Shown in pieces: positions 9,214 through 17,623 of a DNA stretch of 64,000 nucleotides. The stretch is from DASSUW01 sp963759375 (lineage in GTDB: Bacteria; Actinomycetota; Thermoleophilia; Solirubrobacterales; Solirubrobacteraceae): positions 62,001 through 126,000 of the forward strand of contig CAVWYY010000011.1 in NCBI GenBank assembly GCA_963759375.1, written 5' to 3'. A program made the position numbers and the translations under genes. The notes below the pieces were generated by a model, which saw only the letters and a program-made list of their open reading frames with translations, did no database searches and was not told the origin of the DNA. The stretch's first letter is position 1; every line of letters begins with the position of its first letter.

Positions 9214-10712
9214 TCAGCCGTAGACCTTCCGCCAGCTCTTGACCTTCATCGCCAGGAGTTGCCCGAGCTCGACGCTCGCCGGGTTCGGGCTCGCCTTGTG
9301 CACCTGCGCGTCGAACACGAACCAGCCGGGCCCGATGATGTCCGCGGCGTCGATGATGCCGCTCGACTCCTCGTCACGCGTGATCAGGCGTGGGCTCCCG
9401 GGCGCGAACCGGTCGGGGTCGAACCGCGCGACGACCGCCGAGTCGGCCGCTGCGCGTGTCGTAGGCCACGATCCGCGCCAAATGATCGTTGTTCCCCGGG
9501 TCCTCCTGGATCAGGAGGTTGCCGCGGCGGTCGATGTCCATGTTGTCGGGCTTGTTGAGGAACGGCGACTCGGAGCCGTCGAGCAGCAGCTCGATCGTTC
9601 CGCCGAGCCGCGGGTGCTCGATGTCCTCGAACCTCAGCCTCCACAGGCCGCCGCCGTCGCGCCGTCGGCTGGGTCGTGTCGCCGCCCTCGGTGGTCAGCA
9701 CGTAGTACGTGTCGGGATGACGCGGATCCCATGCGCCGTCCTCGAGCCGGTTGAGCGACAGTCCCTCAGCCGCCGCCTCGGCGTTCTGCCGGGCGCCCGA
9801 CTGGTCCCAGTCGACCTCGGCGAGGTCGAACTCCACGGGCGTGCCCTTGCCGTAGCGGGCCCGGAACTGCGCGTCGGTGGACACGGTCTCGTCGACGAGG
9901 TCGAGCACCGAGCGGAACCCGTTCGTCAGGCCGGCCCGGTCGAACGCGTTGCCACGGTTGCGCTTCGTGCCTTCGTAGACGTGCAGCTGGCCGCTCGCGG
10001 TGTCCTCGTTGCCGATCACCAGCGTCGTCGGACTCCGGTTGTAGGCCGGGAGCGTGTTCTCCCACGAGAACAGGCCGAGGCGCGGGAGCTGCTGCGTCGT
10101 GCCGTCGGGGAGCACGCCGAACAGCCGCCCCTCGTCGCCGTTCTCCTCGTTGGCGAAGTAGATCTGGCGGCGGAACTGCCCGGGCGCGCTCAGCGTGCCG
10201 GAGCAGAACCGCGAGAACGCGTCGCCCTGCTTCAGGAACAGGTCGGCGGGATTGCGCGGGTTCGCGCCGCCCGGCGACGCGGTCCCCTGGTACTGCTGGG
10301 TGACGTAGTTCCAGTACCGCACGCCCGGGTCGATCGTGTCATGCCCGTCCTCGACCTCGAACGTCTTCGCGTCGATGTGGAACGTCGAGACGAACGCGCC
10401 GATCTGACCGTGGCGACGGACGACGCCGTTCATGGCGTTGAACTCGTGGTTCATGAACAGCGTGAAGCGGTGGCGGCCGCTCCGTACGGCGCCGAGGCCG
10501 TCGGGCGTACCGCTCAGCTCGTAGCCGTCCGACGCCGCGCGGTCATCGTCGACCGTGAGCAACGACTTGACGTGGACGCCGGCGGCCACCGGGATGACGT
10601 ACGGCGCCGTCTCCGTGTTGGGACCGGTGTCCATCACCGGCTTGGCGGCCGCGGGCGCGGCGGTGGCCAGGGTCAGTACGGCAAAGCTCGCCAGGAGGCG
10701 ACACCTGCACAT
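9214..10712 (-). pseudogene. Secreted PhoX/DUF839-like protein, two frameshifts in this sequence
   Basis: The frame opens at 10712 with a signal peptide (MCRCRLLASFAVLTLATAA, cut after AAAKP) and continues with features of the PhoX/DUF839 beta-propeller phosphatase-like family (FTLFMNHEFNAMNG, FANEENGDEGRLFGVLPDG, TLVIGNEDTASGQLHVYEG). Homology then changes frame near 9659 (to DGGGLWRLRFEDIEHP, NLLIQEDPGNNDHL) and again near 9445 (to DSAVVARFDPDRFAPGSPR), ending VKSWRKVYG at 9214. Each shift is explained by one extra base. Read through, it would be a roughly 500-residue exported protein. Nearly intact coding after both shifts suggests sequencing insertions rather than decay. Substrate unknown. 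Confidence 0.72.
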
Positions 10713-10846
10713 GGGAACCCCATTCCCTCGGGGAAGTGGCCCCGACACTACACCCGCTCAGAATCGTTGACCAAATGTCCAGATAGGGGTGTGGGATAGG
10801 TGATCCCCTCGATGGCGTGAGGGTGCGCCGGCCGCATGCTGCGGCC

Positions 10847-11323
10847 ATGCGAAAGCTCCTCCCCATCGCGGCCGCCATCGCCGCCGCGCTCACCCTCACC
10901 TCCCTGTCCCCGGCCTCGGCGCACAAGCCGTCGAAGAGCCACGACTTCACGGTCACGACGAAGACGGTCGACCAGGCGCAGATCGACGTCGGCAAGCCCG
11001 GCCCGAGCCTCGGCGACTCCAACGTCATCACCGAGGACGTCTACGTCGGCGGCAAGAAGGTCGGGACCTCCGACCTGACGTGCACGGTCGTGCGGCTCGA
11101 CGCGGTCAAGCACTTCTTCGCCGGCGAGTGCTTCAACACCACCGTGCTCCCCGGCGGTCAGATCACCGCGCAGGGCGTCGCCACGTCGGACGAGATCGAG
11201 AAGGTCCCGTTCAAGCAGGCGATCACCGGCGGCACCGGCGCCTACAAGGGCGTCAGCGGACAGCTGACCGTCGACGAGGCCGGCGACGGCCCCGCCCATC
11301 TGACGTTCGACCTGGTCCGCTAA
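10847..11323 (+). CDS. Secreted allene-oxide-cyclase/dirigent-like protein
   Basis: 158-residue exported protein. Signal peptide MRKLLPIAAAIAAALTLTSL ends at SPASAHA-like cleavage before HKPSKSHDFTV. The mature part, with DSNVITEDVYVGGKKVGTSD, two cysteines and the late motif ITGGTGAYKGVSGQLTVDEA, resembles the allene oxide cyclase-like/dirigent beta-barrel found in several actinobacterial secreted proteins. No enzymatic role can be assigned. The ATG at 10847 is chosen because it places the signal peptide at the N-terminus. The stop codon overlaps the convergent EAL-HDOD gene by 4 bases. Confidence 0.8.
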   Translation: MRKLLPIAAAIAAALTLTSLSPASAHKPSKSHDFTVTTKTVDQAQIDVGKPGPSLGDSNVITEDVYVGGKKVGTSDLTCTVVRLDAVKHFFAGECFNTTVLPGGQITAQGVATSDEIEKVPFKQAITGGTGAYKGVSGQLTVDEAGDGPAHLTFDLVR

Positions 11324-12544
11324 GCGGCCGGCGTGAGCTGGACCGCGGCGCCGTCGGCCCAGTCGATCGCCTGCCGGTATGCGCCGGCGAGCGCGGGCAG
11401 GCCGACGCCGAAGCGGGCGACGTCGTTGAAGTCGCCGCGCTCGTACGCGAGGACCGCGGCGAGCAGGCGGCCTTCGGGGCCGCCGTGGTCCAGCAACGCG
11501 GTCCGGATGCGGCTGTCGAACGGCAGCTCGTCGAGCAGCGCCTGCATCGGCTTGCCGAGCAGCGCGTCGACCACCGAGAACAGGCCGACCGTGAACGCGC
11601 GGTCGGCCGCGGCCAGCGGGTGCGCGTCCGCCAGCAGCTCGCAGAGGCGGGCGCGCACCAGGCCGATCGTCAGCAGGTGGTCCGGGCGGTCGGTCAGGCC
11701 GGACAGGGCGAGCAGCATCGCCCAGCGGCGGACCGCCACGGTGCCGAGCAGGATCAGCGCCTGGCGCACGGACGCCACCGGCGTGCGCATGCCGATCGAC
11801 GCCGAGCGGGCGAGCCGCACGAGCTTGTGGCTGAGCCCCGCGTCCTGCGAGATCACCCGCTCGATCTCCTCGAAGCTCGCCTTGCGGTCGGGCGCGATCA
11901 GCTCGCTCAGCGCGGCCGAGGCGGTGCGTCGGCGCGGTCGGGCTCGACACCACCGCGGGCTCGGCGAAGAAGTAGCCCTGGAAGCCGTCGAACCCCATCG
12001 AGCGGCAGGCCTCGTACTCCTCGCGCGACTCGACCTTGAGCGCGATCAGCGTCAGCCCGCGGCCGCGCAGCTCGGTGACCTGCTTGAGCAGCGCGTTCCC
12101 GGACAGCGCGCGGATGTCGAGCTTCACGACGCTCGCGAGGGCGAGCAGTGGCTCCAGGCCGGGCGCGTAGCGGAAGCCGTCGAGCGCGATCCGGAAGCCG
12201 GCGTCGCGCGCGTCGCGCAGCGCGCCGAGCAGGTCGGGGTCGGCGCTGTGGGACCCGACGAGCTCGAGCACGACCCGGTCGGCCGGCATCGGCAGCGGGC
12301 GGACCTTGAGCAGGAAGTCGCGCGTGACGTTGATGTACGCGCGCGAGTCGCCGACCAGGCGCTCGAGCCCGATGTCGGCCAGGCTCTGCACGATCACCGT
12401 CGAGGTGGCGCCCTCCGCGTCGGTGAACGGGCCGGTCAGCGAGCGGTAGAGGATCTCGAAGCCGGCGATCTCCTCGGCCCGATCGAAGATCGGCTGCCGG
12501 GCAACGGCAACGGTGCTCGTCTCCTCCGGGGCTGACATGCCCAT
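11320..12544 (-). pseudogene. EAL-HDOD signalling protein (YuxH-like), one frameshift in this sequence
   Basis: The N-terminal part (12544 to about 11930) is a degenerate EAL domain: VAVARQPIFDRAEEIAGFEI, RVVLELVGSHS, VVKLDIRALSG, GFDGFQGYFFAEP. After about 11926 the frame shifts by one base and continues TASAALSELIAPDRKASFEE, then the HDOD domain (VISQDAGLSHKLVRLARSAS, ALILLGTVAVRRWAML). Skipping one base restores a protein of about 407 residues with the usual YuxH order. The classical catalytic EAL triplet is altered, so it is probably a non-hydrolytic or effector protein in c-di-GMP-related signalling. The stop overlaps the secreted protein gene by 4 bases. Confidence 0.8.
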
Positions 12545-12580
12545 GTCACATCGGCGCTCGGCGGCCGGCGCTTGACCGGC

Positions 12581-12985
12581 TCAGCGCAGCAGCGGCAGAT
12601 TGCCTGTCAGACGGCGGACCGGCCGGCCCTCGCCGTAGACCGCGACGCCGAGGTACTCGAGCTCGGCAGCAGGCGTCGCCGCGACGGCGGCGCGCACCGT
12701 GTCGTAGTCGTTGGTCTGCTGCCCGAACGTCGGCAGGTCGATCACGCCGACGCCCGCGGTCGCGGCGCGGCCGCGCAGCTCGCCGAGCGTCGCGCGCGGC
12801 GCCTTGAGCACCGGCAACCCCATCGGGATCAGGCCCGGGTGGACCTGCTCGTCACCGTCGACGAGGTCGGCGCCGGTCAGCGACGGCTCGCGCGCGCCGA
12901 GCGTCAGCGCGAGCACCGCGGCGGCGTTGGCCGCCAGGCCGGGCGGCAGATCCTGGTCGATGACGATCACGCAACGTTCGGGCAT
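12581..12985 (-). CDS. DUF2000 family protein
   Basis: 134-residue cytoplasmic protein starting MPERCVIVIDQDLPPGLAAN, the typical opening of DUF2000, followed by AAAVLALTLGARE and a C-terminal AVYGEGRPVRRLTGNLPLL. The function of the family is not established; structures resemble peptidyl-tRNA hydrolase-like folds. An in-frame start at 13039 is possible but adds an unconserved stretch. It is divergent from an Lrp/AsnC regulator 70 bases away, a pairing that suggests the regulator controls it. Confidence 0.82.
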   Translation of the reverse strand: MPERCVIVIDQDLPPGLAANAAAVLALTLGAREPSLTGADLVDGDEQVHPGLIPMGLPVLKAPRATLGELRGRAATAGVGVIDLPTFGQQTNDYDTVRAAVAATPAAELEYLGVAVYGEGRPVRRLTGNLPLLR

Positions 12986-13044
12986 CGGCGCGAGAACGTA
13001 GCTGAGCTGCGACGCTTCGGCTCCAACTCCGTACGTCATTCGGC

Positions 13045-13050
13045 AGGAGG
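13045..13050 (+). promoter_or_regulatory. Shine-Dalgarno site fixing a TTG start
   Basis: AGGAGG lies 5 bases before TTG at 13056. No ATG or GTG with a comparable site is near, so this decides the start of the Lrp/AsnC gene. Confidence 0.8.
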
Positions 13051-13055
13051 GCACT

Positions 13056-13517
13056 TTGATCGATCTTGATGCACTGGACCACGCTCTTCTGCGGGCGCTC
13101 CAGGACGATGCACGGCAGACGAACCGCGACCTGGCCGCCACCGTGCACGTCTCCCCCTCGACGTCGTCGGAGCGCGTCCGCGGCCTGCGCGCCGCCGGCG
13201 TGATCCAGGGCTACCACGCCGACGTCGCGCTGCCGGCGCTCGGCCGCCACGTGCAGGCGCTGACCGCGGTGACGATCCGCCCGCCGTCGCGCGAGAACAT
13301 CGAGGCGTTCCGCGACTGGGCGGCCGGGCTGCCCGAGATCGCCGGCGTGTTCGTGGTCTCCGGCGGCGACGACTTCCTGCTGCACGTCGCGGTGCCGGAC
13401 ACCGACGCGCTGTACGCGTTCGTCATCGACCGGCTGACCGAGCGGCCGGAGGTCGCCGACGTGCGGACGTCAGTCGTCTACGAGCACATCCGGCGGCCCG
13501 TCCTCGAGGCGCTCTAG
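13056..13517 (+). CDS. Lrp/AsnC family transcriptional regulator
   Basis: 153-residue DNA-binding protein. Residues 4-60 are the AsnC-type helix-turn-helix (LDALDHALLRALQDDARQTN, then VHVSPSTSSERVRGLRAAGV), and residues about 65-150 are the RAM/ligand-binding domain with VFVVSGGDDFLLHVAVPDTD. The TTG start is supported by a strong AGGAGG five bases upstream. The divergent DUF2000 gene is the obvious candidate target, possibly in response to an amino acid; this is inference from gene order. The end overlaps the convergent flavin-binding-fold gene by 48 bases. Confidence 0.92.
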   Translation: MIDLDALDHALLRALQDDARQTNRDLAATVHVSPSTSSERVRGLRAAGVIQGYHADVALPALGRHVQALTAVTIRPPSRENIEAFRDWAAGLPEIAGVFVVSGGDDFLLHVAVPDTDALYAFVIDRLTERPEVADVRTSVVYEHIRRPVLEAL

Positions 13518-13886
13518 CGCCGCGCGGACCTGCTCGTCGCGCTCGGCCGCCGCGGCGTCGGTCCACTCCCAGCGCACGCCCTCGTGGATCGCGAACGTGG
13601 GCTGCGCGTGGTCGTCCACCGCCTCGACGTCGAGGCGGATCGCGACCGTCCCCGCCGCCTCGCCGACCTCGGTCGCCCGCCCGCGCAGCGTCACCGCCGT
13701 GCCGGCGGCGATCACCGCCAGCGCGCAGCGCGGGTCCTCGCGCAGCCGCGCCAGCGAGCCGCGCCTCGGGCCGAGCGCCAGCAGCACGGTGGTCGGGCCG
13801 GCGCGCCGCGCCGTCGAGACCGGGATGGCGTGCGGCCCCGCCGTGACGAGGATCGCCACGGTGCCGGGCGGCCAGTCGGGGATCAC
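13470..13886 (-). CDS. Pyridoxamine 5'-phosphate oxidase fold protein
   Basis: 138-residue split-barrel protein: VIPDWPPGTVAILVTAGPHA, then STARRAGPTTVLLALGPRRG and DPRCALAVIAAGTAVTLRGR follow the PNPOx-like FMN/F420-binding barrel. It might be an F420- or FMN-dependent reductase or a heme/flavin-binding protein; the cofactor cannot be read from sequence. Its GTG start overlaps the helicase stop in a GTGA, implying translational coupling. The C-terminus overlaps the AsnC gene convergently by 48 bases. Confidence 0.78.
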   Translation of the reverse strand: MIPDWPPGTVAILVTAGPHAIPVSTARRAGPTTVLLALGPRRGSLARLREDPRCALAVIAAGTAVTLRGRATEVGEAAGTVAIRLDVEAVDDHAQPTFAIHEGVRWEWTDAAAAERDEQVRAALERLEDGPPDVLVDD

Positions 13887-15514
13887 CCGCGTGACGCTAG
13901 CCGCTCGAGCAGCGCGTTCGCCCGCTCGAGCTGCTCGACCGTGCAGGCGGCGACCGATCGGGCGCCGACCTCGCGGTTCACCCGCGCGTTGATCGCGCGG
14001 TGCTCCTCGCCGGTGCGCCGGGCGATCGCGGCGACCAGCGCGCGGCGCTCGTCGCGCAGCCGCTCGCGCCGCTCGTACGCGGTCTCGGGCTCCGGCTCGG
14101 TGGTCGTGAACGCGGCCAGCGCCGGCGACGCGGGAGCTGCTTCGGCGAACAGCTGCAGCGCCTCGCCGGGCTGCGTGGTCTGCAGCACGTCGTCGTCGCG
14201 GCGGGCGCTCGACCACAGCGCGCGGAACGCCTCGTCGGCTTCTGTGCGCTCGGCGCGCTCCGCCGCCTCGCTCTCGGCGAGCTGCTGGAGCGCGTGGTTG
14301 CGCTCCTCCTCGATCTGCGACGCGAGCCGCTTGAGCGTCGGGTCCGACGGCAGGAACAGGTGCGACATCTGCTCCTTCGGCGTGGGCGTGCGCCGGATGA
14401 ACCGGCCGACCACCTGGCGGAAGAACAGCTCGGTGCGCGCGCTGGTCGCGTACACGCCGACGCGCAGACGCGGCACGTCGACGCCCTCGGACACCATCAG
14501 GACCGACACCAGCCAGCGTCCCGCGCCGGCCGCGAACCGCTGGATGCGCTCGGACGCGTCCGCGGCGTCGGACGTGACGATCTCCGGCCGCTCCCCGCTC
14601 ACCCGGGCCAGGCGGGCGGCGAGCCGGTCGGCGTGCTCCTTGTCGATCGCGATGACGAGGCCGCCGGCGTCGGGATGCGCGCCGGCGCGCAGCGACGACA
14701 GCTCGGCGTCGGCGTCGCGCAGGACGTGCTCGATCCAGTCGCCTTCCGGGTCGAGCGCCGTGCGCAGGCGGCGCGCCGCCTCGGCGGCCGGCAGCACGAC
14801 CTCGAAGTCGGCCCGGCGGCGGCGCCCGTCGCTCATCCACTCCATGTCGCCGCCGTAGGTGTGGAACGTGACCGGCCGGCACACGCCGTGGAGCAGCGCG
14901 TCGGTGTAGCCGTACGCGTAGTCGGCGCTCGACACGCCGTCCTCGTCGTACGTCACCCACGGGATCGGGGTGTTGTCCGACCGGAACGGGGTGCCGGAGA
15001 GCAGGAGGCGGAACCGGGCGCGCTCGAACGCCTGCTGGGTGCTGCGGCCCCAGGCCGCGAGCTCGCCCATGTGGTGCGGCTCGTCGGCGATCAGCAGCGT
15101 CGGCGCCTCGGCGCAGCGGCGGCGGTGGACGGCCGGGCCGGCGGCGAGCGTGGCGTACGTGACGGCGACGCCGTGGCGGTCGCGCGGCTCGGGCCCGGCG
15201 GCGTTCGGGCGGTTGGGCTCGAGGTCGATCCCGTAGCGCGCCGCGTCGAGCGCCCACTGGCGGCAGATGTGCGTGGTCGGCGCGATGACGGCGACGCGCG
15301 CCACGCGGCCTTCGGCGAGCATCCGGTGGGCGACGTGCAGGCCGAACGTGGTCTTGCCGGCGGCGGGCGTGGCCGACGCCAGGAACGACTCCCCGGTGTG
15401 CTCGAGCACCGCCTCCGCCGCGGCCTGCTGCCAGGCGCGCAGCGGCCGCGCGGCCGGCCACGCGGGCAGCGTTCGGCGGCGCCTGGCGGCGGGATGGGTG
15501 ACCGCGGACGACAA
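13883..15514 (-). CDS. DEAD/DEAH-box superfamily 2 helicase
   Basis: 543-residue SF2 ATPase. Motif I is an unusual SATPAAGKTT (about residue 47), motif II is LLIADEPHHMGE (DEPH), motif III LLLSGTPFRSDN, and motif VI FFRQVVGRFIRR with an arginine finger. The region LVSVLMVSEGVDVPRLRVGV is the second RecA lobe. The C-terminus is a charged, probably coiled-coil extension (QIEEERNHALQQLAESEAAE). It resembles restriction-type or UvrB-like DNA translocases, but no methylase or nuclease partner is beside it. TTG at 15514 is the likely start. It overlaps the downstream PNPOx-fold gene by 4 bases. Confidence 0.87.
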   Translation of the reverse strand: MSSAVTHPAARRRRTLPAWPAARPLRAWQQAAAEAVLEHTGESFLASATPAAGKTTFGLHVAHRMLAEGRVARVAVIAPTTHICRQWALDAARYGIDLEPNRPNAAGPEPRDRHGVAVTYATLAAGPAVHRRRCAEAPTLLIADEPHHMGELAAWGRSTQQAFERARFRLLLSGTPFRSDNTPIPWVTYDEDGVSSADYAYGYTDALLHGVCRPVTFHTYGGDMEWMSDGRRRRADFEVVLPAAEAARRLRTALDPEGDWIEHVLRDADAELSSLRAGAHPDAGGLVIAIDKEHADRLAARLARVSGERPEIVTSDAADASERIQRFAAGAGRWLVSVLMVSEGVDVPRLRVGVYATSARTELFFRQVVGRFIRRTPTPKEQMSHLFLPSDPTLKRLASQIEEERNHALQQLAESEAAERAERTEADEAFRALWSSARRDDDVLQTTQPGEALQLFAEAAPASPALAAFTTTEPEPETAYERRERLRDERRALVAAIARRTGEEHRAINARVNREVGARSVAACTVEQLERANALLERLASRG

Positions 15515-15572
15515 GGGCGCCGGAGGCTAGGGATCCGCCCCGACGGAACCGCTTTGCCATCATTGGTTGACC

Positions 15573-16469
15573 ATGCAATTGACCCACTTCTCCGACCCCG
15601 GCTGCCCGTGGGCGTGGTCCGCAGGCCCGGCCTTCGCGACACTCCACTGGCGCTACGGCGACCAGCTGGACTGGCGGCTCGTGATGATCGGCCTGTCCGA
15701 GACCGCGGAGCAGTACCAGCGCCGCGGCTACACCGGCGAGCGGCAGGCTCGCGGGTACCGGTCCTTCAGGCACCGCGGGATGCCGTTCGCGACCGAGCCG
15801 CGCGAGCGCCCGCACGCCACGTGGCCGATGTGCCGCGTCGTGGTGGCGACCCGCCGGCTGTATCCGGACCGCCAGTGGTCCGTCTTCCGTGCGCTGCAGT
15901 TCGCGCAGTTCACGAGCACGCTGGTGCTCGACGAGCCGGCCGGGCTCGAGGAGGCGCTGGGCTGGCTCGACGGGATCGACGCGCAGGCGCTCGTCGCCGC
16001 GTCGCTCGAGCCGGAGACCGAGGAGCTGTTCGCGGCCGACCGCCGCGAGACCCGCGCGGCCGCCGGCCGCCCGATCGAGTTCCAGGGCCGCTCGGCCACC
16101 ACGCCGGACGGCGAGGTCCGCTACACGGCGCCGAGCGTGATCTTCACGGCCGCCGACGGCAACTCGCTCGAGGCCGGCGGCTTCCAGCCGATCGAGGCCT
16201 ACGACGTCTGCATCGCGAACCTCGACCGGTCGCTGCAGCGCCGCGAGCCGGCCACCGACGTCGCCGAGGTCCTCGCCGAGTTCCCGGACGGCCTGACCAC
16301 CTACGAGGTCGCCGCGGTCATGGCGCCGCATCTCACGGCCCCGGACCGCGACGCCGCCGAGGACGCGCTGATCGGCCTCGCCGCATCCGGCGTCGCCCGT
16401 CGCCGCCCGTTCGGCAACGACGCGCTGTGGACCCCGGCGCAGCCGGTCGCCGCCGCGCTCGCCGCCTGA
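15573..16469 (+). CDS. DsbA family thioredoxin-fold protein (FrnE-like)
   Basis: Predicted cytoplasmic protein of 298 residues. It starts MQLTHFSDPGCPWAWSAGPA: the usual CxxC active site is replaced by CPWA, leaving a single cysteine, so it is more like FrnE/2-hydroxychromene isomerase-type DsbA proteins than a disulfide oxidase. The helical insert and the late thioredoxin strand (VRYTAPSVIFTAADGNSLEA) follow, then an extra C-terminal winged-helix-like segment of about 70 residues (DVAEVLAEFPDGLTTYEVAA). A TTG two codons upstream of the ATG is an alternative start. Substrate unknown. Confidence 0.82.
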   Translation: MQLTHFSDPGCPWAWSAGPAFATLHWRYGDQLDWRLVMIGLSETAEQYQRRGYTGERQARGYRSFRHRGMPFATEPRERPHATWPMCRVVVATRRLYPDRQWSVFRALQFAQFTSTLVLDEPAGLEEALGWLDGIDAQALVAASLEPETEELFAADRRETRAAAGRPIEFQGRSATTPDGEVRYTAPSVIFTAADGNSLEAGGFQPIEAYDVCIANLDRSLQRREPATDVAEVLAEFPDGLTTYEVAAVMAPHLTAPDRDAAEDALIGLAASGVARRRPFGNDALWTPAQPVAAALAA

Positions 16470-16501
16470 CCAGAAACATCCTGCAAACCGGCGCACTTCA
16501 C

Positions 16502-16565
16502 CGCGTAAGGGGGTCTGACCCCCTTACGCGGCCGGTGAGGTAAGGGGGTCTGACCCCCTTACGCG
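16502..16565. repeat. Two tandem palindromes (direct repeat), probable terminator
   Basis: A 25-base unit that is itself a palindrome (TAAGGGGG-TCTGA-CCCCCTTA, followed by CGCG) occurs at 16506-16530 and again identically at 16541-16565, 35 bases apart. The first copy is extended by CGCG on both sides, giving a 12-base-pair stem at 16502-16530. It lies just after the DsbA-like gene, where it could end transcription. The perfect duplication suggests a mobile or recombinational repeat rather than a simple terminator. Confidence 0.8.
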
Positions 16566-16640
16566 TTCGGTTGGCCGCAGGGGACACGCCTGGCAACCCC
16601 ATGTATCAGGACGCACGTGAGTGGGATCTTTGTCAGTGCG

Positions 16641-16766
16641 ATGGATGCCACCTACATGAACTACGTCGAAGCCGATCTGGCCACCGGCATCGAGCTGCTC
16701 GAATGGCGCCGCGGCCGTAAGGCCCCGCGCCGCCCGCGCCGCCGGCTCCGCCTGCGCTTCGCCTAG
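16641..16766 (+). CDS. Small hypothetical protein, 41 residues
   Basis: An ATG at 16641 opens a 41-residue frame, MDATYMNYVEADLATGIELL then EWRRGRKAPRRPRRRLRLRF, with a hydrophilic, acidic first half and an extremely arginine-rich tail, ending in TAG. A second in-frame ATG at residue 6 is also possible. Codon use is like its neighbours. The first half does not look random (alternating acidic and hydrophobic residues), and the composition recalls small basic proteins that bind nucleic acid. No family was recognised. It fills most of the 356-base space between the DsbA-like and YrdC-like genes, the rest being the tandem palindromes. Confidence 0.4.
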   Translation: MDATYMNYVEADLATGIELLEWRRGRKAPRRPRRRLRLRFA

Positions 16767-16825
16767 TCAGGCCACCGCAAGCGCGCGGCAAGCCCGCGCC
16801 AAGGGGCCTCGGCGAAGCTCGGCCC

Positions 16826-17623
16826 GTGAACCTGATCCTCAACCTGTCCTCACGGGCGGACCGACGACTCGCCGCGATCGCCACGACCAACGGCGCCGCG
16901 CTCTTCTACGGGTTCGGCAACTTCTGCGCGCTGGCCGCGATGCCCGACCTCGAGTCGATGCGCCGCGTCAACGCGCTCAAGGGCCGCCCGCGGGACCAGG
17001 TGGGCAGCGTGACGACCGACCCCTCGCGCGCGCACCTGGTATTCGACTGGGACGGGCTCGACCGCGAGCGCCTCGAGTCGGTCATGGCCGAGTTCCTCGC
17101 GCTCGGGCCGATCGGGTTCCGCGGCCCCGCCTCCGCCGTCGTCCCCCAGCACCTCTCGGTGATGGACGGCGACGTGCGCACCGCCCAGCTGATCATGCCG
17201 GGCGACGGCTGCCTGTCGAACGACCTCGTGCGCGAGATCCTCTACCGCGTCGACGAGCCGCTGCTGTTCATCACGTCGGCGAACACGTCGAGCACCGTGA
17301 CCGGCGAGGCCGAGGCGGCGCACTGCGAGATGCGCGCGATCCGGCGCGAGTTCGGCCACCTCGCGGGGGCCGTGATGATCGGCCACGCCGACGAGCGCCA
17401 GAACCGGCTGCTGTACCCCTTCCACCGGCCGTGCTCCACCTCGATCGTCGCCTTCGATGCCCAAGGTGGGCTCGTGCTCGAGCGCCACGGCTCGCTGGGC
17501 ATCGACGATGCCCGGGCGGTCGCCGCCGCCCACGGCATGGAGCTGACCGTCGCCCCCGGCGCGCACGAGCGCGTGCCGGTGCGCTGGCCGTCGGTCGACG
17601 CTCTGCGATCCTTGGCGGCCTGA
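16826..17623 (+). CDS. YrdC/Sua5-like domain protein (YciO-type)
   Basis: 265-residue protein with a YrdC fold: ALFYGFGNFCALAAMPDLES, RVNALKGRPRDQVGSVTTD (the family KxRP-type substrate-binding segment) and ITSANTSSTVTGEAEA (SANxSG-like). True Sua5/TsaC makes threonylcarbamoyl-AMP for tRNA t6A; this divergent member lacks the C-terminal Sua5 domain and has altered motifs, so it may be a YciO-like paralog with another acyl-adenylate or carbamoyl role. The GTG at 16826 is the best start. The stop overlaps the presumed CTG start of the following gene. Confidence 0.8.
   Translation: MNLILNLSSRADRRLAAIATTNGAALFYGFGNFCALAAMPDLESMRRVNALKGRPRDQVGSVTTDPSRAHLVFDWDGLDRERLESVMAEFLALGPIGFRGPASAVVPQHLSVMDGDVRTAQLIMPGDGCLSNDLVREILYRVDEPLLFITSANTSSTVTGEAEAAHCEMRAIRREFGHLAGAVMIGHADERQNRLLYPFHRPCSTSIVAFDAQGGLVLERHGSLGIDDARAVAAAHGMELTVAPGAHERVPVRWPSVDALRSLAA

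Noticed and set aside
13470..16496. A 1008-residue reverse-strand frame
   Set aside because: Only its last 138 residues are the PNPOx-fold protein; the rest is an antisense or out-of-frame shadow of the helicase and DsbA-like genes, with Arg/Ala-rich nonsense composition.
16502..16565. Possible CRISPR array
   Set aside because: Only two palindromic units and one 10-base spacer; no cas genes.
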